Assembly (NCBI RefSeq): GCF_900078685.2
Contig: NZ_LT546166.1
Location: forward strand, 1,690,719-1,754,718
DNA from: Mycolicibacter icosiumassiliensis
GTDB taxonomy: Bacteria; Actinomycetota; Actinomycetes; Mycobacteriales; Mycobacteriaceae
DNA: 64,000 bases
Reading direction: 5' to 3'
A model generated the notes under the pieces. The model saw only the letters and a list, made by a program, of their open reading frames with translations. It did not search any database and was not told the DNA's origin. The position numbers and the translations under genes were made by a program. The first letter of the stretch is position 1; each line of letters opens with the position of its first letter. Shown here piece by piece: positions 15,199-26,258 of this stretch.

Positions 15199-15795
15199 TC
15201 AGGCTCCCGGTCCGGTCAACCCGAGTGCGGCCAGCTGACGTACCCCGTGCTCGAAGCCACAGACGGCCATCGAGGCCGCGGCCATCGCAAATCGCGCTCC
15301 GTCGGCCAACGGCAGCTCCAGCCACCGGGTGATCACCGCCCGGGAGAAGTGGCCGTGTCCGACGAACACCACATCACGCGAGGCGAGGTGCCGCAGCGCC
15401 ACCGCAACCATCCGGTCGGCGCGGTCGCTGACCTGCGCCACCGTCTCACCGCCGGCACTGCCGTGTGTCCAGATCAGCCAGTCGGATTCGGATTCGCGGA
15501 TCTGCGCGGTAGTCAGCCCTTCGTAGCGGCCGTAGTCCCACTCGGCGAGGTCGTCGGAGATCTCGTCGACGTGCAGTCCGGCCAACTCGGCAGTCACCTG
15601 GGCGCGGCGGCGCGGGCTGCAGATCACCAGCGGATTGTCCAGCGCCAGCTTGGTCAGCGTCGCTCGGGCGGCGACGGCTTGGCGCCGGCCCACCTCGGTC
15701 AACTCCAGATCGGTGCGCCCGGTGTGGCGACCGCTTTGGGACCACTCGGTTTCCCCGTGGCGCAGCAGCAGAAGTCGGTGCTCCTCGATCCCCAC
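15199..15795 (-). CDS. gpm2: Histidine phosphatase superfamily protein (Gpm2-like)
   Basis: A 198-aa histidine acid phosphatase-fold protein. The phospho-acceptor motif LLLLRHGETEWS is at the N-terminus, followed by WDYGRYEGLT and the second catalytic His in VVFVGHGHFSRAV. The M. tuberculosis counterpart (Rv3214, annotated gpm2) is recalled to be a broad acid phosphatase and not a true mutase. Start GTG 15795 places the RHG motif at the usual distance. The entC start lies 3 bp after its stop, so they form one operon. Confidence 0.85.
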   Translation of the reverse strand: MGIEEHRLLLLRHGETEWSQSGRHTGRTDLELTEVGRRQAVAARATLTKLALDNPLVICSPRRRAQVTAELAGLHVDEISDDLAEWDYGRYEGLTTAQIRESESDWLIWTHGSAGGETVAQVSDRADRMVAVALRHLASRDVVFVGHGHFSRAVITRWLELPLADGARFAMAAASMAVCGFEHGVRQLAALGLTGPGA

Positions 15796-15873
15796 GTCCG
15801 TCCATTCTGCCCGACGGCGGACACCGACCCGCGTTTGGTGCTCCGCGGCCGCAAGCCGTGCCAGTATGTCGGT

Positions 15874-16674
15874 GTGACGGGGATGCGGATCTTGGCGGTT
15901 GCCAACCAGAAAGGCGGCGTGGCCAAGACCACGACGGTGGCGTCGCTGGGTGCGGCGATGGCCGAGCTGGGTCGGCGGGTGTTGCTGGTCGACCTTGACC
16001 CGCAGGGCTGCCTGACCTTCTCGCTGGGGCACGACCCGGACAAGCTGCCGGTGTCGGTCCACGAAGTGCTGCTCGGCGAGGTGGAACCCAACACAGCGTT
16101 GGTGCCAACCGACGAGGGAATGACCCTGTTGCCGGCCAACATCGACCTGGCCGGCGCCGAGGCGATGCTGCTGATGCGGGCCGGCCGCGAGTATGTCCTG
16201 CAGCGGGCGCTGACCAAGCTGGAAGACGAGTTCGATGTGGTGGTCATCGACTGCCCCCCGTCACTGGGTGTGCTGACCCTCAACGGTCTTACCGCGGCCG
16301 GCGAGGTGATCGTGCCGCTGCAGTGCGAGACCCTGGCGCATCGCGGCGTCGGCCAATTCCTGCGCACCGTCTCCGACGTCCAGCAGATCACCAACCCGCA
16401 ACTGCGTCTGCTGGGAGCCTTGCCGACGCTCTACGACTCGCGCACCACCCACAGTCGCGACGTGTTGCTCGACATCGCCGATCGCTACGACCTGCCGGTG
16501 TTGGCTCCGCCGATCCCGCGGACGGTGCGTTTCGCGGAGGCCAGCGCATCGGGCGCGTCGGTGATCGCCGGGCGCAAGAACAAGGGCGCGCAGGCCTACC
16601 GCCAACTGGCCGAGGCGTTGTTGAAGTACTGGAAGAGCGGCAAGACGCTGCCGACGTTCACTCCCGAGGTCTAG
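15874..16674 (+). CDS. ParA/Soj-family ATPase (orphan)
   Basis: A 266-aa Walker-type ATPase: deviant Walker A KGGVAKTTT near residue 14, LLVDLDPQGCLTFSLG, Walker B VVVIDCPPSLG and VPLQCETLAHRGVGQ. It matches M. tuberculosis Rv3213c in length when started at GTG 15874; an ATG three codons later is the alternative. It is not beside a parB gene, so it is an orphan ParA used for positioning something other than the chromosome origin. Which cargo is unknown. Confidence 0.88.
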   Translation: MTGMRILAVANQKGGVAKTTTVASLGAAMAELGRRVLLVDLDPQGCLTFSLGHDPDKLPVSVHEVLLGEVEPNTALVPTDEGMTLLPANIDLAGAEAMLLMRAGREYVLQRALTKLEDEFDVVVIDCPPSLGVLTLNGLTAAGEVIVPLQCETLAHRGVGQFLRTVSDVQQITNPQLRLLGALPTLYDSRTTHSRDVLLDIADRYDLPVLAPPIPRTVRFAEASASGASVIAGRKNKGAQAYRQLAEALLKYWKSGKTLPTFTPEV

Positions 16675-16693
16675 CTCCCATCCCCGCGAAGGT

Positions 16694-16710
16694 GCGTGTC
16701 CGCGACACGC
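16694..16710. terminator. Short hairpin between convergent genes, candidate terminator
   Basis: GCGTGTC-CGC-GACACGC is a perfect 7-bp stem with a 3-base loop in the 75-bp gap between parA and the convergent PQQ-propeller gene. Weak, but the only hairpin in the gap. Confidence 0.4.
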
Positions 16711-16749
16711 CGGGGCCGACCGTACAACGGTGCACGCTCGCGGAGGGCC

Positions 16750-17985
16750 TCAGCCCAGCGCGACGACGGTCGCACCGCGCTGTTCCAGCACCGTCGGACC
16801 CGACACCGCCGGAAACACCGTCGAGACCCCGGGCGGGCGGCTGACCGGGATGATGCGTTCCGGCGCGCCGGTGCTCTGATCGAAGACGCCGACCCCGTCG
16901 GTCACCGGGATCAGCAGGCGATCGGCCATCCGCGCCGCCGGCCCCAAGGGAACCGCGCCGCCCGACCCCGCAATGGTGTAGCGGTAGGCCAGGGTTCCGG
17001 AGTCGAACACCATCACGGCATCGCCGGTCCACCAGCAGATCAACCCGGTGGGCCGCGATACCGGAAGTGCGGCGCTGTCGGGGGTGGGCTTGGCCGGCAG
17101 CAGAGTCTTGGCGATCGTGGTGCCGGTCTGGTCGACCACCTCGATCCGGGGCTGCGGGGTGGGCAGATAGACCGCGGTGTTGGCGCCGGCATCGGAGTCG
17201 GTCACCGCAAGCACCCGGGCGCCGGAATCCGCGGTCACTCCGCGCTCGGGGATGTGCTGGGTCTCCGGCTCGTCTTCTTCCTTGCCCGCGCGTAGCAGGG
17301 TCAGTTGCAGGTCGGAATGGCCCGCGCAGGCCTCCAGCACCGAGACCGCCGAGGAGGCCGCCGCTGCCGACACCAGCGTGCAGCCCTGTCCGCGGCCGCG
17401 CGCCGACGGTTTTACCCGAGCGTCGATTTCCCCGTAAGACATCACTCGGACCAGGTCCGAACGCCACAGTTCCAGGCGGGTGGGGCCGGCGGAGAGCACC
17501 GCGCTGCCCTCGGAGGTGACCCGCACGGCTCGGTCGGCGTAGCTGGTTCGGGCCGGTCCGCGCAGGCCGTCGGCGGCGACCACCGTGCTCACCTGGCCGC
17601 AGCCGCGGGAGTCGGGATAGACCGCGACGGCGTAACGGTAGATCCAGGACACCGCGCACAGGTCGACGTCGCGGGAATAGCTCCAGCGCTCCTCCCCGGT
17701 GGCCGGGTCGCGTCCGCTCATCCGTGGGCCGTCGCCGGTGATCACCGTGCCGGAGACCAACACCGGCGCCCAGGTGGCCGGGCTGGCGGCCGTCCACAGC
17801 TGGGACAGCGCCGCCGGCACCATCGCCGCTGACGGGGGATTGGTCGCCGAGTCCGACGCCGGCCGGCTGATGGTGGCGCGGGCATCGCTGGTCCACCAGA
17901 TCACCACTCCGACGACAACGATCACGACCGCGATCACGGCCGCCGCGATCAGATCACCGGAGGTGCGGCGCTCGGGGCGCACCAT
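16750..17985 (-). CDS. Membrane-anchored PQQ-type beta-propeller protein (Rv3212-like)
   Basis: A 411-aa protein with one N-terminal membrane helix (LIAAAVIAVVIVVVGVVIWW, about residues 12-31) and a large exported domain. Repeated segments such as MSGRDPATGEERWSY, VVDQTGTTIAKTL and GVGVFDQSTGAPERIIPV have the pattern of PQQ-like beta-propeller blades. Cysteine pairs in the exported part could form disulfides. It lies 14 bp after rhlE on the same strand and may be co-transcribed. Function unknown; no catalytic residues recognised. Confidence 0.78.
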   Translation of the reverse strand: MVRPERRTSGDLIAAAVIAVVIVVVGVVIWWTSDARATISRPASDSATNPPSAAMVPAALSQLWTAASPATWAPVLVSGTVITGDGPRMSGRDPATGEERWSYSRDVDLCAVSWIYRYAVAVYPDSRGCGQVSTVVAADGLRGPARTSYADRAVRVTSEGSAVLSAGPTRLELWRSDLVRVMSYGEIDARVKPSARGRGQGCTLVSAAAASSAVSVLEACAGHSDLQLTLLRAGKEEDEPETQHIPERGVTADSGARVLAVTDSDAGANTAVYLPTPQPRIEVVDQTGTTIAKTLLPAKPTPDSAALPVSRPTGLICWWTGDAVMVFDSGTLAYRYTIAGSGGAVPLGPAARMADRLLIPVTDGVGVFDQSTGAPERIIPVSRPPGVSTVFPAVSGPTVLEQRGATVVALG

Positions 17986-17999
17986 CGCAGCGGCCTAGC

Positions 18000-19514
18000 T
18001 CAGCTGCCGTTCGCGGCAGCGGCCGCGGTCTTGTTCGGGCGGCGGCGGCGACGACGCCGCGGCGCGCTGGGCCCGGTGGACTCGGAGGGCGCGGTGGTGC
18101 CGGTCTCACCCGCGTCCACGCTCTGGGGGGCCCCGTCGGCGGCGGCCGCCTGACCACCACCACGGGTGCGCCGGCGAGACCGGGTCGGGTTGCGGGGCGC
18201 ACGCTGGCGGTCCGCTGCAGTCTCGCGGGTTTCATCCTCGGATCGCTTGGCCGGTGACCGGCGCGCCTGGCCCAGGGAGCCGCTGGCGTCGGTGGGAATG
18301 TTCAGCTCGGTGAACAGGTGTGGCGAGCTGGAATAGGTCTCCGACGGGTCCGGGCAGCACAGGTTGAGAGCCTTGTCGATCAGCGTCCAGCGGGCCAGCT
18401 CGTCCCAGTCGACCAGGGTGACCGCGACGCCGGTCTTGCCAGCCCGTCCGGTGCGGCCGATGCGGTGCACGTAGGTCTTCTCATCGTCGGGGCACTGGTA
18501 GTTGATGACGTGCGTGACGTCGTCGATGTCGATGCCGCGGGCGGCCACATCGGTAGCCACCAGCACATCGATGTCGCCGGCGCGGAACGCCTTGAGCGCC
18601 TTCTCGCGGGCCACCTGATTGAGGTCGCCGTGCACCGCGCCCACCTTGAACCCGCGCTCACCCAGGTCGTCGGCGACTTTCTGGGCGGTCCGCTTGGTGC
18701 GGGTGAAGATCATTGTGGCGCCGCGGCCCCGGGCCTGCAGCACTCGCGCCACCAGTTCGGCTTTGTCCAGCGCGTGGGCCCGGTAGACGAACTGCTCGGT
18801 GGCGTCGTGCACCGCCGAAGAGTGCGGCGCCTCGGCGCGGATGTGAGTGGGCTGGTTCATGAAGCTGCGGGCCAGCGTGATGATCGGGCCGGGCATGGTG
18901 GCCGAGAACAGCATCGACTGCCGGTCGTCGGGGATACGAGACAAGATGCGCTCGATGTCGGGCAGGAAACCCAGGTCCAGCATCTCGTCGGCCTCGTCGA
19001 GCACCAGCACCGACAGCCCGCCCAGCTGCAGGTGTCCCTGCTGGGCCAGGTCGAGTAGCCGGCCCGGGGTGCCCACCACCACGTCGGCGCCGGCCTGCAG
19101 CGCCTCGATCTGCGGTTCGTAGGGCCGGCCGCCGTAGATGGCCTGCACCGACAGTGGACGGTCCCCGGCGGTCAGGTACTTGGCCGCGTCGGCCAGGTCG
19201 CCGGAGACCTGGATGCACAGCTCACGGGTGGGTACCACGACCAACGCTCGGGGCGCGCCGGTCAGTGGCCGGTCCGGGCTGGTGGTGACCCGCTGCAGCA
19301 GCGGGATGCCGAAGCCGTAGGTCTTGCCCATGCCGGTGCGGGCCTGGCCGATCAGGTCGTCGCCGGCCAGGGCCAGCGGCAACGTCAGCTCCTGGATCGC
19401 GAAGGCGTGCTCGATACCGTCCTCGGCGAGTGCGCGGACGATCTCGTCGCGAACGCCCAGTTCGGCGAAGCTCGGAGGGGTAGTGGGAACGGTGGTGGAG
19501 ATCAGTGGGGTCAT
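18000..19514 (-). CDS. rhlE: DEAD-box RNA helicase RhlE
   Basis: A 504-aa ATP-dependent RNA helicase with the full motif set in order: Q-motif region, motif I ARTGMGKT, Ia VVVPTRELC, GG and TPGRLLDLAQQ, II VLDEADEMLDLG, III SATMPG, then IFTRTKRTAQKVADDL, VATDVAARGIDID and VHRIGRTGRAGKTG. The C-terminal 100 residues are basic, Arg/Ser/Thr-rich and low in complexity, ending RRRRRRPNKTAAAAANGS, as in other RNA-binding helicase tails. Acts in RNA turnover or ribosome assembly. The divergent 255-bp region upstream likely holds the promoter. Confidence 0.93.
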   Translation of the reverse strand: MTPLISTTVPTTPPSFAELGVRDEIVRALAEDGIEHAFAIQELTLPLALAGDDLIGQARTGMGKTYGFGIPLLQRVTTSPDRPLTGAPRALVVVPTRELCIQVSGDLADAAKYLTAGDRPLSVQAIYGGRPYEPQIEALQAGADVVVGTPGRLLDLAQQGHLQLGGLSVLVLDEADEMLDLGFLPDIERILSRIPDDRQSMLFSATMPGPIITLARSFMNQPTHIRAEAPHSSAVHDATEQFVYRAHALDKAELVARVLQARGRGATMIFTRTKRTAQKVADDLGERGFKVGAVHGDLNQVAREKALKAFRAGDIDVLVATDVAARGIDIDDVTHVINYQCPDDEKTYVHRIGRTGRAGKTGVAVTLVDWDELARWTLIDKALNLCCPDPSETYSSSPHLFTELNIPTDASGSLGQARRSPAKRSEDETRETAADRQRAPRNPTRSRRRTRGGGQAAAADGAPQSVDAGETGTTAPSESTGPSAPRRRRRRRPNKTAAAAANGS

Positions 19515-19769
19515 GCGCGGAAAGATGCCTTTCGAAGTCGGCGCGGTATGTCAGTCGATCGCGGTGCGGGTCGGGGCGCACACACTGGAGACGGTCGATA
19601 CTTTGCCCATTTTCGAAGGCACCGCCGGGGGCCCTGCACTCGCCGAGGAGGCGGGCCAACCACGTGTACGCACATTGCGCGGCAGCGCCGAATAGGCACT
19701 GCCTGGGGCTCATACTACCTGGTCGGGCCGGGCATGGGTCCATCGCCGCGGAACGCATACAGTGTGGTG

Positions 19770-20465
19770 ATGAATTCGGTTCCCTCCGCCGAGGCGGAAG
19801 CGCAGTCTTCCCCGCCGCGGCTGTCCGCCGATCATCCCGGTGTCAACGAGCTTTTCGCGGTACTGGCCTATGGCGAGGTGGCCGCGTTCTACCGGCTCAC
19901 CGACGAAGCCCGGATGGCGCCCGATCTGCGTGGCCGGATCTCGATGGCGGCCATGGCCGCAGCGGAGATGGGTCACTTCGAGGTGCTGCGTGAAGCTCTG
20001 GAGTGTCGCGGTGTCGACGTGGTCGCTGCGATGTCGAAATACGCTACCGCCCTTGATAATTACCATCGGCTGACGATGCCCAGCACCTGGCTGGAGGCAT
20101 TGGTCAAGACCTACATCGGCGACGCGATGGCTGCCGACTTCTACCTGCAGATCGCCGACGGACTCCCCGATGAGGTGGGCGACGTGGTGCGTGCGGTGCT
20201 CGCCGAGACCAAGCATTCGCAGTTCGTCGTCGACGAGGTGCGCGGCGCGGTCACGGCCAGCGCCAAACAGCGCAGCAGGCTGGCTTTGTGGTCGCGTCGC
20301 CTGCTCGGTGAGGCGATCACCCAGGCTCAGTACGTGTTGGCCGACCGCGACGAACTCGTCGATCTGGTGGTGTCGGGGGCGGCCGGGCTGGCTCAGCTGG
20401 CCGGGTTCTTCGATCGCCTCCAACACACCCACGACGAACGCATGCGCGAGCTGGGCTTGGCCTAG
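19770..20465 (+). CDS. Ferritin-like-fold protein (Rv3210c-like)
   Basis: A 231-aa all-helical protein, the same length as recalled for Rv3210c. Helices contain LAYGEVAAFYRLTDEAR, AAAEMGHFEVLREALE and AETKHSQFVVDEV, giving repeated Glu and E-x-x-H-type pairs (E in AYGE, EMGH, ETKH) that could bind a diiron centre like tRNA-(MS[2]IO[6]A)-hydroxylase or ferritin-like proteins. The ATG at 19770 is preceded by GTGGTG; no strong Shine-Dalgarno. The biochemical role is unknown. Confidence 0.8.
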   Translation: MNSVPSAEAEAQSSPPRLSADHPGVNELFAVLAYGEVAAFYRLTDEARMAPDLRGRISMAAMAAAEMGHFEVLREALECRGVDVVAAMSKYATALDNYHRLTMPSTWLEALVKTYIGDAMAADFYLQIADGLPDEVGDVVRAVLAETKHSQFVVDEVRGAVTASAKQRSRLALWSRRLLGEAITQAQYVLADRDELVDLVVSGAAGLAQLAGFFDRLQHTHDERMRELGLA

Positions 20466-20467
20466 CC

Positions 20468-20911
20468 GTGACCGGCGCGCGGGCTCAGGATCTGCGCGAT
20501 CTGGCGCGGCTGCGGCGCGTCCGGGACCGCATCGATCGGGATTACGCCCAACCGCTCAACCTGGAGGCGCTGGCGCGCGAAGTTCACCTGTCCGCGGGGC
20601 ACTTGTCGCGACAATTCAAGCTCGCCTACGGTGAATCGCCGTACTCCTACCTGATGACCCGCCGGATCGAACGCGCGATGGCACTGCTGCGGCGCGGCGA
20701 CATGAGCGTCACTGAAATCTGCTTCGCGGTGGGCTGCTCATCGCTGGGGACGTTCAGTACACGCTTCACCGAACTTGTCGGGATGCCGCCGAGCCGCTAT
20801 CGGGCGCAGACCATGCACCGCACCGAGGGCATCCCGTCATGCCTGGAGAAGCAGGTCACCAGACCGATCAGGAATCGAGAAGCCCCGGCCGGCGCGCTGC
20901 ACCTACCGTGA
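20468..20911 (+). CDS. Short AraC/XylS-family regulator (DNA-binding domain only)
   Basis: A 147-aa protein made of an AraC-type double HTH domain: NLEALAREVHLSAGHLSRQFK, then MTRRIERAMALLRRGDMSVTEICFAVGCSS and GMPPSRYRAQ. There is no ligand-binding N-terminal domain. The GTG start lies 2 bp after the ferritin-fold gene, and the stop overlaps a GTG of the following VOC-protein gene. It and the VOC gene look like an unit inserted in an otherwise conserved gene order; AraC plus VOC pairs often respond to antibiotics or xenobiotics, but no target can be named. Confidence 0.85.
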   Translation: MTGARAQDLRDLARLRRVRDRIDRDYAQPLNLEALAREVHLSAGHLSRQFKLAYGESPYSYLMTRRIERAMALLRRGDMSVTEICFAVGCSSLGTFSTRFTELVGMPPSRYRAQTMHRTEGIPSCLEKQVTRPIRNREAPAGALHLP

Positions 20912-20916
20912 CCGCT

Positions 20917-21324
20917 ATGGACATCACTATTCACTCGAGCTTCCTGCCGCACGATGATCCGGACGCCTCCGTCGCCTTCTACCGCGACGTGCTGGGCTTC
21001 CAGGTGCGCCTGGATGTCGGCAAAGGCAAAATGCGCTGGATCACAGTCGGGCCCCCCAATCAGCCCGATACCTCGATCGTCCTGTGTCCGCCGGCGGCCA
21101 ACCCCGGGATCACCGACGATGAGCGTCGCGTCATCGCCGAGATGATGGCCAAGGGCACCTACGGCACACTTCTGCTGGCCTCCGACGATCTCGACGGCGC
21201 GTTCGATCGAGTGCAGGCGACGGACGCCGAAGTGGTCCAGGAACCCACGCAACAGCCATATGGCGTGCGGGACTGCGCTTTCCGTGATCCCGCCGGCAAT
21301 ATGGTCCGCATTCAACAGCGCTGA
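20917..21324 (+). CDS. VOC-family (glyoxalase/bleomycin-resistance fold) protein
   Basis: A 135-aa single VOC domain: DDPDASVAFYRDVLGFQVRLD at the N-terminus and YGVRDCAFRDPAGNMVRIQQ at the C-terminus, typical of glyoxalase-fold proteins. A GTG at 20908 overlapping the AraC stop is the alternative start and would give translational coupling. Substrate unknown. Confidence 0.85.
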   Translation: MDITIHSSFLPHDDPDASVAFYRDVLGFQVRLDVGKGKMRWITVGPPNQPDTSIVLCPPAANPGITDDERRVIAEMMAKGTYGTLLLASDDLDGAFDRVQATDAEVVQEPTQQPYGVRDCAFRDPAGNMVRIQQR

Positions 21325-21424
21325 GAAGTCCGTTATCGCCGAGGGCGAACAGCCGGTGCGCACCAATCGGGTCCTCGTCCACTAGCCTGCTTAGCAACGC
21401 CCACCGCAAACGAAAGGGGCAGGC

Positions 21425-21691
21425 GTGGAGGTCAAGATCGGGGTCACCGACAGCGCGCGCGAACTGGTCATCAACAGTGCGCAGACGCCCGATGAGGTCG
21501 AGAAGTTGGTCGACGCCGCGTTGGGCAAGGGTGCGGACGGTGCTGGACTGCTTGCCCTCACCGACGCGAAGGGCCGTCGCTTCCTGGTGCAGGCCGCCAA
21601 GATCGCCTATGTGGAGATCGGTGTCGCCGACAGTCGGCGGGTCGGTTTTGGAATCGGCTCCGACGCCGCTACCGGGGCCGGTTCTTCTTAG
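21425..21691 (+). CDS. DUF3107 protein (TB9.4-like)
   Basis: An 88-aa protein that begins VEVKIGVTDSARELVINSAQ and ends VADSRRVGFGIGSDA, the DUF3107 pattern of M. tuberculosis TB9.4 (Rv3208A). It is small and acidic, with no catalytic motif. A GTG start follows GGGGCAGGC. It is convergent with the TetR gene, 15 bp away. Confidence 0.88.
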   Translation: MEVKIGVTDSARELVINSAQTPDEVEKLVDAALGKGADGAGLLALTDAKGRRFLVQAAKIAYVEIGVADSRRVGFGIGSDAATGAGSS

Positions 21692-21706
21692 CGGGGCTAG
21701 TGCCTC

Positions 21707-23632
<1,926 letters not shown>

Positions 23633-23732
23633 ACCGGTCAGCTGCCCTTCGGGAAGCTTCACCCGCAGTTTGTCGTTGCCCCCACCAGCTGCTGTGATGG
23701 GTTGGCGGACGCGACGTTGAGGAGATTGCCCG

Positions 23733-24911
23733 GTGCCGATATCACTGCCGCCGCTGGTGGAGCCGGCTGGCGATCTGACCAGGGATGAAATAGCGCGCTA
23801 CAGCCGCCACTTGATCATTCCCGACGTCGGCGTGCAGGGGCAGAAGCGACTCAAGAACGCCCGCGTGCTGGTGATCGGCGCCGGCGGACTGGGTGCGCCG
23901 ACACTGCTGTATCTGGCGGCCGCCGGCGTCGGCACCCTGGGGATCGTCGACTTCGACGTTGTCGAAGAGTCGAACCTGCAGCGCCAGGTCATCCACGGGA
24001 TCTCCGACATCGGCCGCCCGAAGGCCGAAAGTGCCCGGGACTCGATTGCGGAGGTCAACCCGCTGGTACGGGTGCAGCTGCATCGGGTGCGGCTGGACCG
24101 GTCCAACGCCATCGAACTGTTCACGCAGTACGACCTGATCCTGGACGGCACCGACAACTTCGCCACCCGCTACCTGGTTAACGACGCGGCGGTGTTGGCG
24201 CACAAGCCCTACATCTGGGGGTCGATCTTCCGCTTCGAGGGCCAGGTCTCGGTGTTCTGGGAGGACGCGCCGGGCGGGCGCGGCCTGAACTACCGCGACC
24301 TGTACCCCGAGCCCCCGCCGCCGGGAATGGTGCCGTCATGTGCCGAGGGCGGCGTGCTCGGGGTGTTGTGCGCATCGATCGGGTCGGTGATGGCGACCGA
24401 GGCGATCAAGTTGATCACCGGTATCGGTGAAACGCTGCTGGGGCGGTTGATGATCTACGACGCCCTTGCGATGAGCTACCGCACCATTGCGATCCGCAAG
24501 GACCCGGCCACGCCGGCGATCACCGAGTTGGTCGACTATGACGCGTTCTGCGGAGTGGTTTCTGACGATGCGGGCGAGACTGTTTCTGGTGCCACGATCA
24601 CCCCGGCCGAGTTGCGCGAGCTGTTGGACTCCGGGCAACAGGTGGCACTGATCGACGTGCGCGAGCCGGGAGAGTGGGCAATCAACCGCATCGAGGGTGC
24701 CCAGTTGGTCCCGCAGTCGACGATCAACACCGGTGAGGCCCTGGCGACTATCCCGCAAGACCGAATGTCGGTGCTGTACTGCAAGACCGGCGTCCGCTCG
24801 GCCCAGGCCCTGGCCACCCTGAAGAAGGCCGGATTTGCCAACGCGGTCCACCTGCAGGGAGGAATTGTGGCGTGGGCCAAGCAGATGCAGCCCGACATGG
24901 TCATGTACTAG
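23733..24911 (+). CDS. moeZ: MoeZ/MoeB adenylyltransferase-sulfurtransferase
   Basis: A 392-aa fusion of an E1-like ThiF/MoeB domain (VIGAGGLGAPTLLYLAAAG, SNLQRQVIHG, DGTDNFATRYLVND) and a C-terminal rhodanese domain with LYCKTGVRSAQ, in which Cys350 carries the persulfide. It activates the C-terminal glycine of small sulfur carriers (MoaD, CysO, ThiS type) and loads sulfur for molybdopterin, cysteine or thiamine-type synthesis. The zinc-binding CxxC pair of MoeB is not seen. GAGGAG precedes the GTG at 23733. Length equals the M. tuberculosis gene (Rv3206c). Confidence 0.93.
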   Translation: MPISLPPLVEPAGDLTRDEIARYSRHLIIPDVGVQGQKRLKNARVLVIGAGGLGAPTLLYLAAAGVGTLGIVDFDVVEESNLQRQVIHGISDIGRPKAESARDSIAEVNPLVRVQLHRVRLDRSNAIELFTQYDLILDGTDNFATRYLVNDAAVLAHKPYIWGSIFRFEGQVSVFWEDAPGGRGLNYRDLYPEPPPPGMVPSCAEGGVLGVLCASIGSVMATEAIKLITGIGETLLGRLMIYDALAMSYRTIAIRKDPATPAITELVDYDAFCGVVSDDAGETVSGATITPAELRELLDSGQQVALIDVREPGEWAINRIEGAQLVPQSTINTGEALATIPQDRMSVLYCKTGVRSAQALATLKKAGFANAVHLQGGIVAWAKQMQPDMVMY

Positions 24912-25002
24912 CGCTACCGAGCGGGTGAGAACGGTGCCTTTGGCGGTGACCCGCCGCGCCCGGCTGCGCCGTGCTTGCGATCACCGCGGTTAGTCTTATC
25001 GC

Positions 25003-25857
25003 GTGACCATCGAGCCGCCACCCGAACATGTGCTGGCGACGTTCGGTATTCGCAACGTTTCGCCCACACCGCTTGGCGCCGGCTGGGAAGACGGCTGGAA
25101 GTGCGGGGAAGTGGTCCTGTCGATGGTCGCCGACCATGCCAGGGCCGCGTGGTCGGCGAAAGTACGCGAGACCCTGTTCGCTGACGGCATCCGCCTGGCC
25201 CGCCCGGTGCGCTCCACCGACGGACGGTATGTGGTGTCGGGTTGGCGAGCGGACACCTTCGTCGGCGGCAGCCCCGAGCCCCGCCACGACGAGGTGGTGT
25301 CGGCGGCGGTTCGGCTGCACGAAGCCACCTCCAAGTTAGAGCGGCCCCGCTTCTTGACCCAGGCACCCGTGGCGCCGTGGGCCGACGTCGACGTGTTCAT
25401 CGCCGCGGACCGGGCGGCCTGGGAGGAACGGCCGTTCGCCTCGCTGCAGGCCGGCGCACGGCTGGCCCCAGGATCGGTGGACGGCCAGCGGTCGATCGAC
25501 CTGATCAACCAGCTGGCCACTTTGCGCAAACCCACCAAGAGTCCCAGCCAGTTAGTGCACGGCGACCTGTACGGCACGGTGCTGTTCTCCGGCGCCGCGG
25601 CCCCCGGGATCACCGACCTCACGCCCTACTGGCGGCCCGCCTCGTGGGCTGCTGGCGTGGTGGTGGTAGACGCCTTGTCGTGGGGCGATGCCGACGACGG
25701 TTTGATCGAACGCTGGGAAACATTGCCCGAGTGGCCACAGATGTTGCTGCGCGCGTTGATGTTCCGCCTTGCCGTACATGCGCTGCATCCACGCTCGACC
25801 GAGGAGGCGTTCCCCGGACTGGCCCGCACGGCGGCGTTGGTCCGCCTGGCGCTCTAG
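25003..25857 (+). CDS. TIGR02569-family actinobacterial protein (APH-like kinase fold)
   Basis: A 284-aa protein, Rv3205c-like. The N-terminus GIRNVSPTPLGAGWEDGWKCG resembles the nucleotide loop, and LVHGDLYGTVLFSG resembles the Brenner motif HGDLxxxN of aminoglycoside-phosphotransferase-like kinases, with ITDLTPYWRP after it as the metal-binding region. This suggests a small-molecule or protein kinase-like fold. The N of the HGDxxxxN motif is not conserved, so activity is uncertain. Confidence 0.75.
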   Translation: MTIEPPPEHVLATFGIRNVSPTPLGAGWEDGWKCGEVVLSMVADHARAAWSAKVRETLFADGIRLARPVRSTDGRYVVSGWRADTFVGGSPEPRHDEVVSAAVRLHEATSKLERPRFLTQAPVAPWADVDVFIAADRAAWEERPFASLQAGARLAPGSVDGQRSIDLINQLATLRKPTKSPSQLVHGDLYGTVLFSGAAAPGITDLTPYWRPASWAAGVVVVDALSWGDADDGLIERWETLPEWPQMLLRALMFRLAVHALHPRSTEEAFPGLARTAALVRLAL

Positions 25858-25949
25858 CTTTCTCGGCTTTCGCGCTGAATGTGTGCTCAGCCCGACTTCG
25901 AGGCTGTTTTTTCGCGCTCATTACACGTTCGGTGACGTATTGTCGCCCC

Positions 25950-26246
25950 TCAGAACCGGTGTCGCAGCGTGCGCAGGTCCACTTTCCCGTCGACGGCCAG
26001 GACTCCTTCGGCGCGAAGGCGTTCCAGTTGCTCGGTGCGTAGGTGCGCCGCCGGCCGTCCCGATGCCGGGACCACCCGGTGCCAAGGCAGGTCAGTGCCG
26101 TCGATCCGCAGAATCCAGCCCACGATGCGGGGACTGGAAAGTCCTGCCGCCGAAGCGACGTCGCCATAGGTAGTGACCCGGCCGGCGGGCACGCCGATGA
26201 TCAGCGCGCGGACCAGCTCGACCTGTTCGTCGGTGACGGCGCCCAC
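25950..26246 (-). CDS. Alkyltransferase-like protein (ATL, inactive MGMT homologue)
   Basis: A 98-aa protein with the C-terminal DNA-binding domain of O6-alkylguanine methyltransferase: GRVTTYGDVASAAGLSSPRIVG and then PWHRVV in place of the active-site PCHRV. Replacement of the acceptor Cys by Trp defines ATL proteins, which bind alkylated bases and pass them to nucleotide-excision repair. A GTG at 26237 is an alternative start. Corresponds to Rv3204. Confidence 0.88.
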   Translation of the reverse strand: MGAVTDEQVELVRALIIGVPAGRVTTYGDVASAAGLSSPRIVGWILRIDGTDLPWHRVVPASGRPAAHLRTEQLERLRAEGVLAVDGKVDLRTLRHRF

Positions 26247-26258
26247 GGCCCTGGGCTC

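Noticed and set aside
14866-15873. N-terminal extension of the ParA gene into a 602-codon open frame
   Set aside because: The upstream part is antisense to gpm2 and entC; homology starts only at about 15874.
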